This document shows positions 43,439 through 52,479 of a stretch of DNA of 64,000 bases, piece after piece. The stretch is taken from contig JAVBLI010000005.1 in NCBI GenBank assembly GCA_031553595.1, positions 124,001 to 188,000 of the forward strand. The letters are read 5' to 3'. The notes beneath the pieces were generated by a model. It ran no database searches and had not been told where the DNA came from. It saw only the letters and a list, made by a program, of their open reading frames with translations. Made by a program: the position numbers and the translations under genes. This stretch comes from RGIG3701 sp031553595 (GTDB lineage: Bacteria > Planctomycetota > Planctomycetia > Pirellulales > Thermoguttaceae). The first letter of the stretch is position 1. Every line of letters begins with the position of its first letter.

Positions 43439-45496
43439 GTGTCATCTCTTTTTGTCATTCACGGTAATTCCCAGGGACAGCGGTTTCTTTTGCCGGAGAC
43501 CGGGTGTGTGGTGGGGCGGGATATTTCTTGCGAAATCTGCCTGCCGGACACGGAAATCTCCCGGCGTCACGCGAAACTGACGTGCGTTCCCGCTTCGCAG
43601 GGCGGTGACGTGACGCTCCGGTGGGTGATTACGGATCTGAACAGTTCGAACGGCACGTATGTAAACGGAAAACAGCTTTCCGCTGCCCAGACGCTTTCTC
43701 CCGGCGACAGTGTGCAGATGGGCGGCACGCTGATGCTCTTCACGCAGGAATCGGCTGCGGCGCTGGATGATATCATTTCGCCTGGGCCCGTGGAGCAGGG
43801 GGGGCGATCCGCCGCGGTACGGCATCCGGAAAGGCAGCATGCCGGGCCGCAGCATCCTGCAGGCAGGTCGGCGGCAGACGCGAAGCTGGAAGTGACCATG
43901 GCCACTTCTGCTGGCGGCGCGAAAATTCTGCGGGCGATTTCGCACACCGAGGGCCAGGATTTTATGACCGGCGCCCGCCGTTTTACCAGCCCCGCCGCTC
44001 CCTGGGCCGCGCGGGCGGAAGGGTACCTCCAGTTGCTCTACGAAATGACGCTGGCCGTCAGTCACTGCATGGATACCGGCAGGCTGGCCGATGAGCTTCT
44101 GGAGCTGGTTTTCCAGTGGATTGACGCCGACCGCGGGTGCATTCTGCTTTTCGACCAGGCCACCACGCGACTGGAGCCCCGGGCGAAACGTGTGCGAGAC
44201 ACCGAAACGGCCGGCCAGCGAATGATCATCAGCAAAACGATTCTCGATTACGTGCTGGAAAATAAAAAAGGCGTGCTGACCAGTGACGCCACGCAGGATG
44301 ATCGGTGGAGCTCGGCCGCCAGCGTGGTCACGCTGGGTATCCGGGAAGTGATCTGCGTTCCGCTACAGGGACGTTACGGCGTGGTGGGCGCGATTTATCT
44401 GGACACGTATTCCCCGCCGGACATCATTACGAATCCCTCGCAGCAGACCCACCGTTTCGGCGAAGATCACCTGAAATTAATGATCACCATCGCGCACCAC
44501 ACGGCGCTGGCGATCGAGGACACGCGGTATTACAGCGCGAATCTCCAGGCCGAGCGGCTGGCGGCGGTCGGGCAGACCGTGGCTACCATTTCCCATCACG
44601 TGAAGAACATCCTCCAGGGCATCCGCGGGGGAAGTTACCTCATCGAGATGGGCCTGGGCGAGCATAACGAGCAGTTGGTTTCGCGCGGATGGAAGATCGT
44701 GGACCGGAATCAGAACCGCATTTCCGCCCTAGTGATGGACATGCTGACGCTCAGCAAGGAGCGCAAGCCGGAGGTGGTGCCGTGCGATTTAAACCGCGTG
44801 GTGGGCGAGGTGGCGGAGATGATGCTCTCGCATGCGCTGCAGGCGGACGTGCTGCTGGTGTGGCGGCCGGACTTACAGATTCCACAGATGCGTTTTGACC
44901 CGGAGGGGATTCATCATGCCGTGCTGAACCTGATCACAAATGCGATTGACGCCGCGGCGGAAATGCTGGACACAGATGGCGGTCACCTTTCCGGCGTGCT
45001 GAAAGAAGGCCCCGAAAAAACGGTGCGGCGTGAAGCATTGGCAGATTATGTGGAGCAGGCCATCGCCCTTCAGGAGGAGGCGGACGAGAAAGAATCGCAC
45101 GGCGGGGGAGAGTCGGTTTTCTCGGATGGCAGTCATATTTTTGATGAGGATGACCCCGCCGGCCACACGTTGGAGTATGATCACCAGGCCAGCCAGAGCG
45201 GCGTGGGGGATATGTTCGTGCCGCGCGGGCAGGTGGATGTCGAGACACGCTGGGTTCCGCAGGAAGGGACGGTGCAGATTATCGTCAAAGACACCGGGCC
45301 GGGCATCTCGCCGGAGCAGGTGGCGCATGTTTTTCAGGCGTTCGAGTCTTCGAAAGGAAATCGCGGCACGGGGCTGGGCCTGCCGGTGTGCAAAAAAATC
45401 ATCACGGAACACGGCGGCACCATTCGTGTCGAGCAGCGTTTGCCGCACGGCTGCCGGTTCATCATCACACTGCCCGCCGAGACGGACGGAAAGTGA
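43439..45496 (+). CDS. FHA-GAF sensor histidine kinase
   Basis: 685 residues from the GTG at 43439 (CGGAG upstream); the frame opens 14 codons earlier at a TTG. The FHA domain (1-95) has VVGRDISCEICLPDTEISRRHAKL and DLNSSNGTYVNGKQL, the phosphothreonine-binding core. A variable linker leads to a GAF domain (about 200-350: RGCILLFDQAT...VCVPLQG). The histidine-phosphorylation box is ISHHVKNILQGIRG (His386). The ATPase has its N box LNLITNAIDAAAEM near 495, then an insertion of about 100 mostly acidic residues, then DTGPGISPEQVAHVF and GTGLGLPVCKKIITEHGG. Cytoplasmic. No response regulator gene is adjacent; the FHA domain suggests input from Ser/Thr phosphorylation. Confidence 0.9.
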   Translation: MSSLFVIHGNSQGQRFLLPETGCVVGRDISCEICLPDTEISRRHAKLTCVPASQGGDVTLRWVITDLNSSNGTYVNGKQLSAAQTLSPGDSVQMGGTLMLFTQESAAALDDIISPGPVEQGGRSAAVRHPERQHAGPQHPAGRSAADAKLEVTMATSAGGAKILRAISHTEGQDFMTGARRFTSPAAPWAARAEGYLQLLYEMTLAVSHCMDTGRLADELLELVFQWIDADRGCILLFDQATTRLEPRAKRVRDTETAGQRMIISKTILDYVLENKKGVLTSDATQDDRWSSAASVVTLGIREVICVPLQGRYGVVGAIYLDTYSPPDIITNPSQQTHRFGEDHLKLMITIAHHTALAIEDTRYYSANLQAERLAAVGQTVATISHHVKNILQGIRGGSYLIEMGLGEHNEQLVSRGWKIVDRNQNRISALVMDMLTLSKERKPEVVPCDLNRVVGEVAEMMLSHALQADVLLVWRPDLQIPQMRFDPEGIHHAVLNLITNAIDAAAEMLDTDGGHLSGVLKEGPEKTVRREALADYVEQAIALQEEADEKESHGGGESVFSDGSHIFDEDDPAGHTLEYDHQASQSGVGDMFVPRGQVDVETRWVPQEGTVQIIVKDTGPGISPEQVAHVFQAFESSKGNRGTGLGLPVCKKIITEHGGTIRVEQRLPHGCRFIITLPAETDGK

Positions 45497-45623
45497 CGTC
45501 TCAAGACGCGTGTTTTCGGGCAGTGCCCAGGAGGTAAAAGGATGTGTACATGTCCGTTCCCTCGTGTCGAGGTACGCATTTCTTGTTCATCCCACCTTTA
45601 TATTATCTGAAAGAGGTAAGATC

Positions 45624-47036
45624 ATGAAACGCAATGGCATGATTTCTGTCATACTCGTGAGTATGTTTCTCGTTTCGCCGGTTTTCGCTCGGGAAGCCGA
45701 TCCTGCGCCGGTCGATATGCACCAGCGTGCCCGCGCGCTGAAAGACCTTCGGTGGGGCATGTTTATTTGCTGGTCGTACAGCACTTTTTCCGGCATGGAG
45801 TGGACGAAAACGCAGGATAAAGACGCCGTGTATTTTAAGGCGACATCCGTCGACACGGATCAGTGGGCCCGCACCGCGAAAGAGGCGAGGATGGGATACA
45901 TCCTGTTTCTCGCGAAACACCATGACGGTTTTTGTCTCTGGGATACCGCCACGACGGAAAAGAAAGTCACGCGCGCGCCGCTGGGAAAAGACGTGCTGGC
46001 CGAGCTGAAAAAATCCTGCGACAAATACGGTATTAAGCTCGCCCTGTATTTTTCCGAGGGCGACTGGAACTGGCCGGGGGCCGTCGACGGTGACGGTGGA
46101 AATGGCGGCGGGGTCAATCCGGATGTCAAAAAAGCCCAGCTTAAAGAGTTGCTCACCCAGTACGGCCCGATCGAATACATCTGGTTCGACCACGCCGTGG
46201 GCGAAGGCGGCCTGAACCACGAGGAAACGTTCGCGTTCTGCAAATCCCTTCAGCCCGGGTGTTTCATCGGCTATAATCACGGCGATCAGTCGTATGCCGA
46301 CATTCGACTCGGGGAGATGGGGCAGCCGGGCCCGCTGAGCGATCTGTCCGGGGGCGGCTTCAATAACGGGAAGAATGCCGACGCGAAAACGGAATACCTG
46401 CTGGCGGAGTTCACTTACCCGATCCTGCCGCCGCATGACGGGGGCGCGATGTGGTTTTACTCGCTGCCGAAATACGACGCGCTGGTTTATCCCCCGGAAA
46501 AACTGTATCGCGATTATCTCGGCGCGGTGAAATATGAAAATATCTTTTCGATTAACATCGGCCCGAACTACGAAGGCAAAATCCGGGACGCGGATGTGGA
46601 GGTGCTGCGGGAGACAGGCCGAATGATCCGGGAAAAAGCGGCGCTGCCGGTTCCGCTGTCCGAAGGACAGGAAATCACCGCTTCCGGCGTGTGGCAAAAT
46701 AATACGCAGGAGTATGGCCCGGAAAAAGCCGTCGACGGCGATTTTCATTCCCGCTGGGGCGGCGAGGAGAACAGTCGCAGCGGCTGGCTGGAGGTGCGCT
46801 TCGAAAAGCCCACGATGGTGACGTACGCCGTGATCCACGAGAGTTCGTTTCCACGGACGGAGGCGTTTACGCTGGAATACCAGCGCGACGGGCAGTGGGT
46901 GCCCATTCTCGACGGCGATTCGATCGGGGCACGCAAACGCCTGGATTTTCCCACGCCGGTTACCGCGACGCGGTTTCGCCTCCATATCTTGAAGGCGTCC
47001 GAGGTGCCGACGGTTAACGAGTTCCAGCTCTGGTAG
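45624..47036 (+). CDS. Secreted alpha-L-fucosidase (GH29) with C-terminal F5/8-type module
   Basis: 470 residues from the ATG after AAGAGG; the open frame extends about 600 bp upstream through the kinase gene and is a shadow there. Signal peptide 1-22 (MISVILVSMFLVSPVFA). GH29 features: LRWGMFICWSYSTFSGMEW, FLAKHHDGFCLWDTATT, LALYFSEGDWNWPG and PIEYIWFDHAVGEGG, where the WFD Asp is the nucleophile position. Residues about 330-470 (GPEKAVDGDFHSRWGG, SGWLEVRFEKPTMVTYAVIHE) are a discoidin/CBM32-like sugar-binding module. It should release alpha-L-fucose from fucosylated glycans. Confidence 0.92.
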   Translation: MKRNGMISVILVSMFLVSPVFAREADPAPVDMHQRARALKDLRWGMFICWSYSTFSGMEWTKTQDKDAVYFKATSVDTDQWARTAKEARMGYILFLAKHHDGFCLWDTATTEKKVTRAPLGKDVLAELKKSCDKYGIKLALYFSEGDWNWPGAVDGDGGNGGGVNPDVKKAQLKELLTQYGPIEYIWFDHAVGEGGLNHEETFAFCKSLQPGCFIGYNHGDQSYADIRLGEMGQPGPLSDLSGGGFNNGKNADAKTEYLLAEFTYPILPPHDGGAMWFYSLPKYDALVYPPEKLYRDYLGAVKYENIFSINIGPNYEGKIRDADVEVLRETGRMIREKAALPVPLSEGQEITASGVWQNNTQEYGPEKAVDGDFHSRWGGEENSRSGWLEVRFEKPTMVTYAVIHESSFPRTEAFTLEYQRDGQWVPILDGDSIGARKRLDFPTPVTATRFRLHILKASEVPTVNEFQLW

Positions 47037-47074
47037 CCGCCGCTTAAAGCACGTCCAAAATCAGTGTAAATGGC

Positions 47075-47196
47075 AAGAAACAGCAACCGTGAGCGGAGCG
47101 TCAGTGCAGAGACCGGATCGGCGTGGGGAAAATCCCGGCGATTCGGTCTCTCCACGTCACTACGTTCCGCTGCGCTGCCGACTGCTGTTCTTCTGA
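47075..47196. repeat. Long palindromic repeat, copy C
   Basis: Arms AAGAAACAGCAACCGTGAGCG and CAGTCGGCAGC-type complement, inner AGAGACCGGAT and ATTCGGTCTCT, GC-rich loop. It is the most diverged copy, with several mismatches. Located between the stop codons of two convergent genes; followed by ATCAATTTTGGAGGTGCGCT, nearly the same as after copy B. Confidence 0.75.
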
Positions 47197-47218
47197 CTGC
47201 ATCAATTTTGGAGGTGCG

Positions 47219-49660
47219 CTAGAGCCCGTCATCCTCCCGGACAACGATAAGCCGATCCACATAGACGGCTTCCACTTCCCCCGGTCGTTTTGGCGGTGCA
47301 GCCCAGAAAAATTGGTCGGTCGTCAAAGGCCAGCTTCCAAGATCAATTTTTTGATACTCTGTTCCTCGAATTTCTTCGACAGAAAGCGCTTTGTAAACGA
47401 TAGTCTTCTTTTCTTTTGAGTCGTAAATTCCCAGCGTCATGGCAGGGCCTGTTTCTACGGAAGAATCGCATCGCACATAAGCATAAACATGGTATTTTGG
47501 TGTCGCCCCCTCTTTGCCGTCCGGTGTTTGCAATAAGGAAAGATAAGCCGGCACGTTCCACGTCATCGCCCATTCATAATGGTCGCCAGGCATTCGGATT
47601 GCCAGGCGATTCGACGCATTTTCATCCGATGCGACATCCGTCCACACGCCCTGCATATGTAGATGGAAGGCATCGTCTTGAATATCCAGCCATCGGTTTT
47701 CAGGAATTGCTACGCAGAAATCGGGAATGGTTGGTATGCTTCCCGCCATTTGCACCCTGCGTGAAAGCTCTTCTTTCAAGAGTGAAATATCTCCATTCCA
47801 CTCCCGAAATTGACGAACGTCGTTCGCATCCAGACGTGCGATAAAATCCGGTACCAATTCGTGCAATTCCGGCATGATGCCATCGATAGAAATGCCTTGA
47901 AGCCTGGCTTGTGTCCGATATTTTCCGGATTCCATGATCCATACCAGGTCTATCGGCATTCGCTCCCGGCGAATTTTTGCAAAAATCCCAGTATATTTTT
48001 CAGGGGATTCCGTTTCCAATTTTTTCGCCAGTGTTTCCATTTCATTCCATAATTGATAAGCTTTCAGGAAACTTGCCACGCTCAACCAATCGGAGGTCTG
48101 CGTGCGAAAAATTCCGAGGTAAAACCCGGTCGTCTCTACCTCTTTTTCCATCAGCGCGAAATATTTTTCAAAAAACGGTAAAAATTCCTCGCCGTAGTAT
48201 CCGACAATAAACTCGTTTCTTAAGGAAACATCATCCAGTTCGGGATTCCAAAGTTTTTTGGAAATCACCCAATTCCGCATCCGCACCAGATCTCCGGTCG
48301 CGCAATGGTCGTCCCCCTGCTCGAAAATTCCGATAACATGGTGATTTACAAAAAATTCGATGTTCGGACCCAGCACGTGGTAATTCGGATGAGGGAGCAT
48401 ATAGAACGGAAAGTTCGTCACATAGTCCCAGATGAAAAGATGCTTTGCGACGCCGCTCCAGCCGACGATATCCTCCCGAAACGTCGCGTTTTGGACTCCG
48501 TCGGCAAGCGGCTGTGAGAAAGAACATTCGATGGAACACAGCCGCACGATGACGTTATCCAGCGGACGGGTGATTTTCGGCGGTTTTCGCGTGTACTGAT
48601 ACGCCAGCGTTTCCACAAAAACATGGGGAAATTCTTCCTCTACCGCTTCCGCGACACGGTTCACAAAGCGAAGCAAGAGGCCAGCCTGTGAACCTTCCTC
48701 TTCCGCAATCTTCGTGCATTCTTCGCATTGGCAGTAACCATGCCAGTCGTTTTGGCTGATGGAAATAAAAGTTGCTTCCGGATTTTGACGTAACGAATCT
48801 TTCGCATTTTTAATCAGTTCCCGCGTCATTTCCTCATTGGTTAAGCAGAGTTGTGCAGTATCGGCCGTCCGCTTTCCGTTTATTTCGCTAAACCATTCGG
48901 GATGCGATTCAAAATATTTTTCCGGCGGAATCAGGAAGTAAAAAGAATGGACGAAGTATTGAAATCGGTGATGTCCGCCAAAAGCCGGCGACACCGGACG
49001 CAGCGCTCCGTTGTTTTTCATCCTCGCGGCGAATTCGCCATGATTCGCCCCCAGATAATGCGCTTCGCGATAAATCAGTTTGGGCGAATAGATCACGCGC
49101 ATTGGCGGCATCTTCAGTTCCGTCTTTTTCGGGATGAAAGACTCTGCAGCAGTCCACCACCGGCATCCGCACGATTCTTCCAGGAACGTATAAACGGCGT
49201 ATAACATCCCACGTTGAGGATGTCCGGAAAGAACCAACGTATTCCCGACGGTTTTGATGACAATCGCGTCATATGGCAACTCCGCTTCGTTGATGTCATC
49301 CCCAAGTATTTTTTGGGAAAGTGCGGATGGGCCGATCACGATTTGCTTTCTCGCCGTATCGGCTGTGTCTGAATTTGCCGTTTTGATTGGAAAATCCGCA
49401 TCCGTCATCTGTTTCAAAAACGTTTGCAGCTCCGTAGCCGCCGTTTTCTGCACCTCGCTGGCTTTTTCCGGGAGGATGATAGCATATTCCGTTTTGCCGT
49501 CTTTCACCAGGGCGAGCGGTTCGGCCTGCACACTTCCCGCATGGCAAAACGCAAGTAGAAAAATGGCGAAAAGGATGGTTTTTTTAGCAGTTTTCGCGAA
49601 TGTCGAAAACCGGCATCCGGAACCGCATGGATTCAAAATAGAAGAACGGGGACGTGTCAT
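47219..49660 (-). CDS. Secreted DUF4838 / alpha-glucuronidase-like glycosidase family protein
   Basis: 813 residues; the start follows AAAGGAG. An N-terminal signal peptide (TILFAIFLLAFCHAGSVQA) lies behind a 25-residue basic lead. Residues 50-170 form the GH67/GH20-type N-terminal domain (KTAATELQTFLKQMTDADFPI, QIVIGPSALS, GHPQRGMLYAVYTFLEESCGCRWW). The barrel-like domain follows with FISISQNDWHGYCQCEECTKIAEEEGSQAGLLLRF, HVFVETLAYQYTRKPPKI, FIWDYVTNFPFYMLPHPN and GIFEQGDDHCATGDL. The CQCEEC pair is typical of DUF4838 proteins. Polysaccharide-related hydrolysis is likely but not demonstrated. A beta-sandwich domain ends the chain. Confidence 0.85.
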   Translation of the reverse strand: MTRPRSSILNPCGSGCRFSTFAKTAKKTILFAIFLLAFCHAGSVQAEPLALVKDGKTEYAIILPEKASEVQKTAATELQTFLKQMTDADFPIKTANSDTADTARKQIVIGPSALSQKILGDDINEAELPYDAIVIKTVGNTLVLSGHPQRGMLYAVYTFLEESCGCRWWTAAESFIPKKTELKMPPMRVIYSPKLIYREAHYLGANHGEFAARMKNNGALRPVSPAFGGHHRFQYFVHSFYFLIPPEKYFESHPEWFSEINGKRTADTAQLCLTNEEMTRELIKNAKDSLRQNPEATFISISQNDWHGYCQCEECTKIAEEEGSQAGLLLRFVNRVAEAVEEEFPHVFVETLAYQYTRKPPKITRPLDNVIVRLCSIECSFSQPLADGVQNATFREDIVGWSGVAKHLFIWDYVTNFPFYMLPHPNYHVLGPNIEFFVNHHVIGIFEQGDDHCATGDLVRMRNWVISKKLWNPELDDVSLRNEFIVGYYGEEFLPFFEKYFALMEKEVETTGFYLGIFRTQTSDWLSVASFLKAYQLWNEMETLAKKLETESPEKYTGIFAKIRRERMPIDLVWIMESGKYRTQARLQGISIDGIMPELHELVPDFIARLDANDVRQFREWNGDISLLKEELSRRVQMAGSIPTIPDFCVAIPENRWLDIQDDAFHLHMQGVWTDVASDENASNRLAIRMPGDHYEWAMTWNVPAYLSLLQTPDGKEGATPKYHVYAYVRCDSSVETGPAMTLGIYDSKEKKTIVYKALSVEEIRGTEYQKIDLGSWPLTTDQFFWAAPPKRPGEVEAVYVDRLIVVREDDGL

Positions 49661-49944
49661 GAGAAACTCCTTTCGAGCTGAAATGGGCGGGACTTTCGCG
49701 GCAGAAAACCTCGGGCGGGGGATGATCCTGCTTTCATTTTAACGGACGGCCCTGCCGAAAGCAAGCGTCGCGATAAAAAAGATTGCCGAATGGATTTCCC
49801 ATCGGTAAGAAATTTTCCTGATTTTCAGCGTCTCGCCCGCAATTTCATGATTGCGGATCTGCCATTTCACGTTAACAAGAATCTTGGAGATGGGCTAGGC
49901 AGTGTTTAAAAATATAAATTCCTTGTAATCAGCGACTTACGACC

Positions 49945-50592
49945 ATGCCGATAATCCATATATACTCCCGCCATTTAAAAAATTCTGTTGATTATTTTCG
50001 GAAAAAGTTAAACTTGGCGTTCGAACGGGGCGAACAGAAAAGGGTGATAGAAAATTTTCAATTGACCAACAAACAGCTCGCGACGCTCAGGACAAAACAA
50101 TACGGTGTGAAATTTTCGCCTGTCGGCGTGAAAAAACTCCTCCACCGACTCGGCTTCGTTTACAAAAAACCGAAGCACGTACCCGGCAAACTCGATCCGG
50201 AGGCTCAGGCGGCATTCGTCGAGATGTATGCCGAACTCCGTGAAAACAAGGGCGAAAACGATCCGATCTATTTCGTCGACGCGTGCCATGCCCAGCAAAA
50301 TAGCATCCCGGTTTACGGCTGGATTCGCCGCGGCGTCGAAAAACATTTGAAGTCCACCGGCAGTTGGCGTCGGGTGAGTATCCACGGCGCGATCGACATC
50401 GACACACTGCAAACGGTCACCGATTTTCCGAAAACCATCAACGCCTATTCGTCGCTGCGGCTGTTGAAAAAACTCGCCGCCAAACATCCGGATGCCGAGG
50501 CGATCCACATCATCCTCGACAACGCGACGTACTACACTTCCGCCTGGCTTCGCGACCAACTCGCCGCACTTCCTGCCCAGGCGATGCCATGA
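49945..50592 (+). pseudogene. IS630-family transposase fragment
   Basis: 215 codons. Residues about 40-75 (LTNKQLATLRTKQYGVKFSPVGVKKLLHRLGF) are the second helix-turn-helix of an IS630 transposase. The DDE domain begins with YFVDACHAQQNSIPVYGWIRRG (first Asp) and IHIILDNATYYTSAWL (second Asp), but stops before the segment that should carry the third catalytic residue (the usual LNPIE block). The N-terminal HTH is also missing. No intact terminal inverted repeats or TA duplication were found. An inactive remnant, immediately followed by an integrase remnant. Confidence 0.8.
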
Positions 50593-50625
50593 TGTTGTGG
50601 AGGATATTCGGGTTGTCGTTGACTT

Positions 50626-51010
50626 ATGACCGGCGGTATAATGTCTTTTTCATTGTTCATGGCGAAGGCGACGGTCGCGAAACGAACCGGCATCGTGAAG
50701 ACCATGTTCATTTACGCGGAAAAAATCGGCTGGCTGGGACAGAATCCGTTTCGGTTCCTGAAGTCCGGCGACTCGATGAATCCAGAGAAGCTGGAATATG
50801 TGCCGACAGAGACAGTGATGAAGGTGGTGGCATGCGTACCGCTGCGGTAGCGGCGCTGGAAAATATTCCGTTCGCGGTCAAACATCCGGAAAGCATCAAA
50901 GCGCGCGTCCAGGAAACCGTCCGAGTCGTGTCCAACTTTCCGTCCGAGCGCGGCATTGCGCACGACAACATATTATCGCAACCGATTTCGCAAGTGCCGT
51001 ATTTCTGCCA
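50626..51010 (+). pseudogene. Tyrosine recombinase (phage-type integrase) remnant
   Basis: Positions 50626-50850 read ATVAKRTGIVKTMFIYAEKI, GQNPFRFLKSGDSMNPEKL and YVPTETVMKVV, matching the core-binding domain and the start of the catalytic domain of planctomycete-type integrases, then a stop. From about 50860, in another frame, ALENIPFAVKHPESIKARVQ resembles the C-terminal tail of the same protein. The catalytic R-H-R-Y region is gone. It lies about 50 bp from tRNA-Lys, the usual attachment-site neighbour of such integrases. Identification of the tail is less sure than that of the N-terminal part. Confidence 0.6.
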
Positions 51011-51021
51011 GCATACGCCAA

Positions 51022-51055
51022 AAGAAAAACCCTCTTGCGCGGAAACGCAAAAGGG
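51022..51055 (-). terminator. Rho-independent terminator after tRNA-Lys
   Basis: Stem CCCTTTTGCG/CGCAAGAGGG (51030-51039 with 51046-51055) followed on the minus strand by five T. It starts 6 bp after the tRNA-Lys 3' end. Confidence 0.85.
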
Positions 51056-51060
51056 CCGAG

Positions 51061-51133
51061 TGAGGTTGCTGGGACTTGAACCCAGGACCTACGGATTAAA
51101 AGTCAGTTGCTCTACCGACTGAGCTACAACCTC
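51061..51133 (-). tRNA. tRNA-Lys (anticodon TTT)
   Basis: 73 nt. Acceptor stem GAGGTTG/CAACCTC, D arm GCTC...GAGC, anticodon stem ACTGA/TCCGT (one T-C mismatch) around CTTTTAA, T arm CTGGG-TTCAAGT-CCCAG. CCA not encoded. It has its own promoter and terminator and is next to the integrase remnant. Confidence 0.95.
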
Positions 51134-51151
51134 GCCAAATAGGATTTTGCA

Positions 51152-51179
51152 AGTATACCCGCCGCGGCGAAAAAAACAA
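51152..51179 (-). promoter_or_regulatory. Promoter of tRNA-Lys
   Basis: Minus strand: TTGTTT (51174-51179), a GC-rich 16-bp spacer and TATACT (51152-51157), starting transcription about 10-12 bp before the tRNA. A GC-rich spacer of this kind is often seen at stable-RNA promoters. Confidence 0.6.
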
Positions 51180-51231
51180 GTGGGGGGTATGGGGGAATTG
51201 CAAAAAAACACACCTCCCCATGTCGAAGACG

Positions 51232-52458
51232 TTATTCCTCCAGGCCGAGGAGATGGTCGTATACGTCCCGCACTTTCTTCATCCGCGCGCCGAGATTATA
51301 ACTCTTGACGATGGTCGAGCGTGCGTTTTCGCCGATCATCCGCCGATAATCCGGCTCCTGAGCAAGCATTTCCAGCATCCGGGTCAACTCATCCGCGTCG
51401 CCGATGTTCACCAGCACGCCGTTATAACCGTTGGTGATCAGCCGCGGCACGCCGGCCACGCGCGTGGAAAGCACGGGAAGCTCGTACGCCATCGCCTCCA
51501 GAACCACGTTGGGCAGCCCCTCGCGCGAACTGCTGAGCACGAAAATGTCCATCGCCTGGTAAATCGCACTGATGTCGTCGCGAAATCCCAGCAGGTGGAT
51601 GTGGTCTTGCCGCCCGGTCTGCCGGATGACTTCCTCCAGATGTTCGCGGTGTGGGCCTTCGCCGATAATGTACAGCTCCAGCGGGTATCCCTTCTCCAGA
51701 AGCGCGGCCGTGGCACGAACCAGCCCCGAAAAATTCTTCTCTGCCGACAGTCGTCCGCACGCCCCCAGCACGATCCGATCCGTGGGGAAACCCAGCATCT
51801 GCTTCGCTGCGTCGATGGGCATGGTACGGGAAAACTGCTTCGCGTCGATGGCGTTTTCCACCAGCGTACAGCGCTCCGGCCGAACGCCCCGGCGGATGCA
51901 TTCATCGTAAAGATCGTGCGAAACGCAAATGACGTGGTCGTAATGCCGGAGGCACCAGCGATCCAGAAAATAGTACAGCGGCGTCTTCCACGTGTTATGC
52001 ACCCAGCCGTGAACCGTCGTGACGAGTTTCATCGCGTGCGACCGCCGAATCCACAGTCCCAGCAGATTGCTTTTGTAGTCGTGGGCATGCCAAATCGTGA
52101 CGTTATGCTCGCGGCAAAACTCCAGCATCCGCCGCTTGACAGAAAAGTCGAAGAATCCCTTATCGGGCACGCTGATCAACGAACATCCCAGCCGCCCGGC
52201 CCGCTCACACAGCACCGCGAAACCCGGGTCTCCTGGCGGGTGCATATACGCACAGAGCGTGGGGTATCCGTACGGATTCATGAAACGCGGCGTGTTAAAA
52301 ATCGTTTTCTCCGGCCCGCCGCCCGTCCCCGTCACCACACGGGTTTCCAGCACCACGGCCTTTTGCGTTTTCGCGCGTTTTTCAGATGTAATCGGAATAA
52401 TATCTTTCATAATCCCATATAATAATAATGTCTCCAACAAATCGTGTTGGCTTTCCAT
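51232..52458 (-). CDS. Glycosyltransferase family 4
   Basis: 408 residues if started at 52458; a second ATG at 52410 gives 392 residues starting MKDIIPITSEKR, and neither has a good ribosome site. N-terminal half: VLETRVVTGTGGGPEKTIFN (GG.E loop), VTIWHAHDYKSNLLGLW, TVHGWVHNTWKT. C-terminal half: LGACGRLSAEKNFSGLVRA, YIIGEGPHREHL, VLSSSREGLPNVVLEAMAYE with the donor-binding E-x7-E element. It transfers a sugar to a surface glycan or lipid. The gene follows the next glycosyltransferase by 21 bp (52 to 69 bp from the alternative start), so the two form an operon. Confidence 0.9.
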   Translation of the reverse strand: MESQHDLLETLLLYGIMKDIIPITSEKRAKTQKAVVLETRVVTGTGGGPEKTIFNTPRFMNPYGYPTLCAYMHPPGDPGFAVLCERAGRLGCSLISVPDKGFFDFSVKRRMLEFCREHNVTIWHAHDYKSNLLGLWIRRSHAMKLVTTVHGWVHNTWKTPLYYFLDRWCLRHYDHVICVSHDLYDECIRRGVRPERCTLVENAIDAKQFSRTMPIDAAKQMLGFPTDRIVLGACGRLSAEKNFSGLVRATAALLEKGYPLELYIIGEGPHREHLEEVIRQTGRQDHIHLLGFRDDISAIYQAMDIFVLSSSREGLPNVVLEAMAYELPVLSTRVAGVPRLITNGYNGVLVNIGDADELTRMLEMLAQEPDYRRMIGENARSTIVKSYNLGARMKKVRDVYDHLLGLEE

Positions 52459-52479
52459 TTATCGGCGGAAAACCCACGC

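Noticed and set aside
49661..50640. Complete insertion sequence
   Set aside because: No terminal inverted repeats or target duplication are visible and the transposase lacks both ends, so only a fragment is supported.
50364..51122. 252-codon plus-strand ORF across the scar
   Set aside because: It joins an out-of-frame transposase stretch, integrase tail and antisense tRNA-Lys; its last residues (RTYGLKVSCSTD) are the tRNA read backwards.
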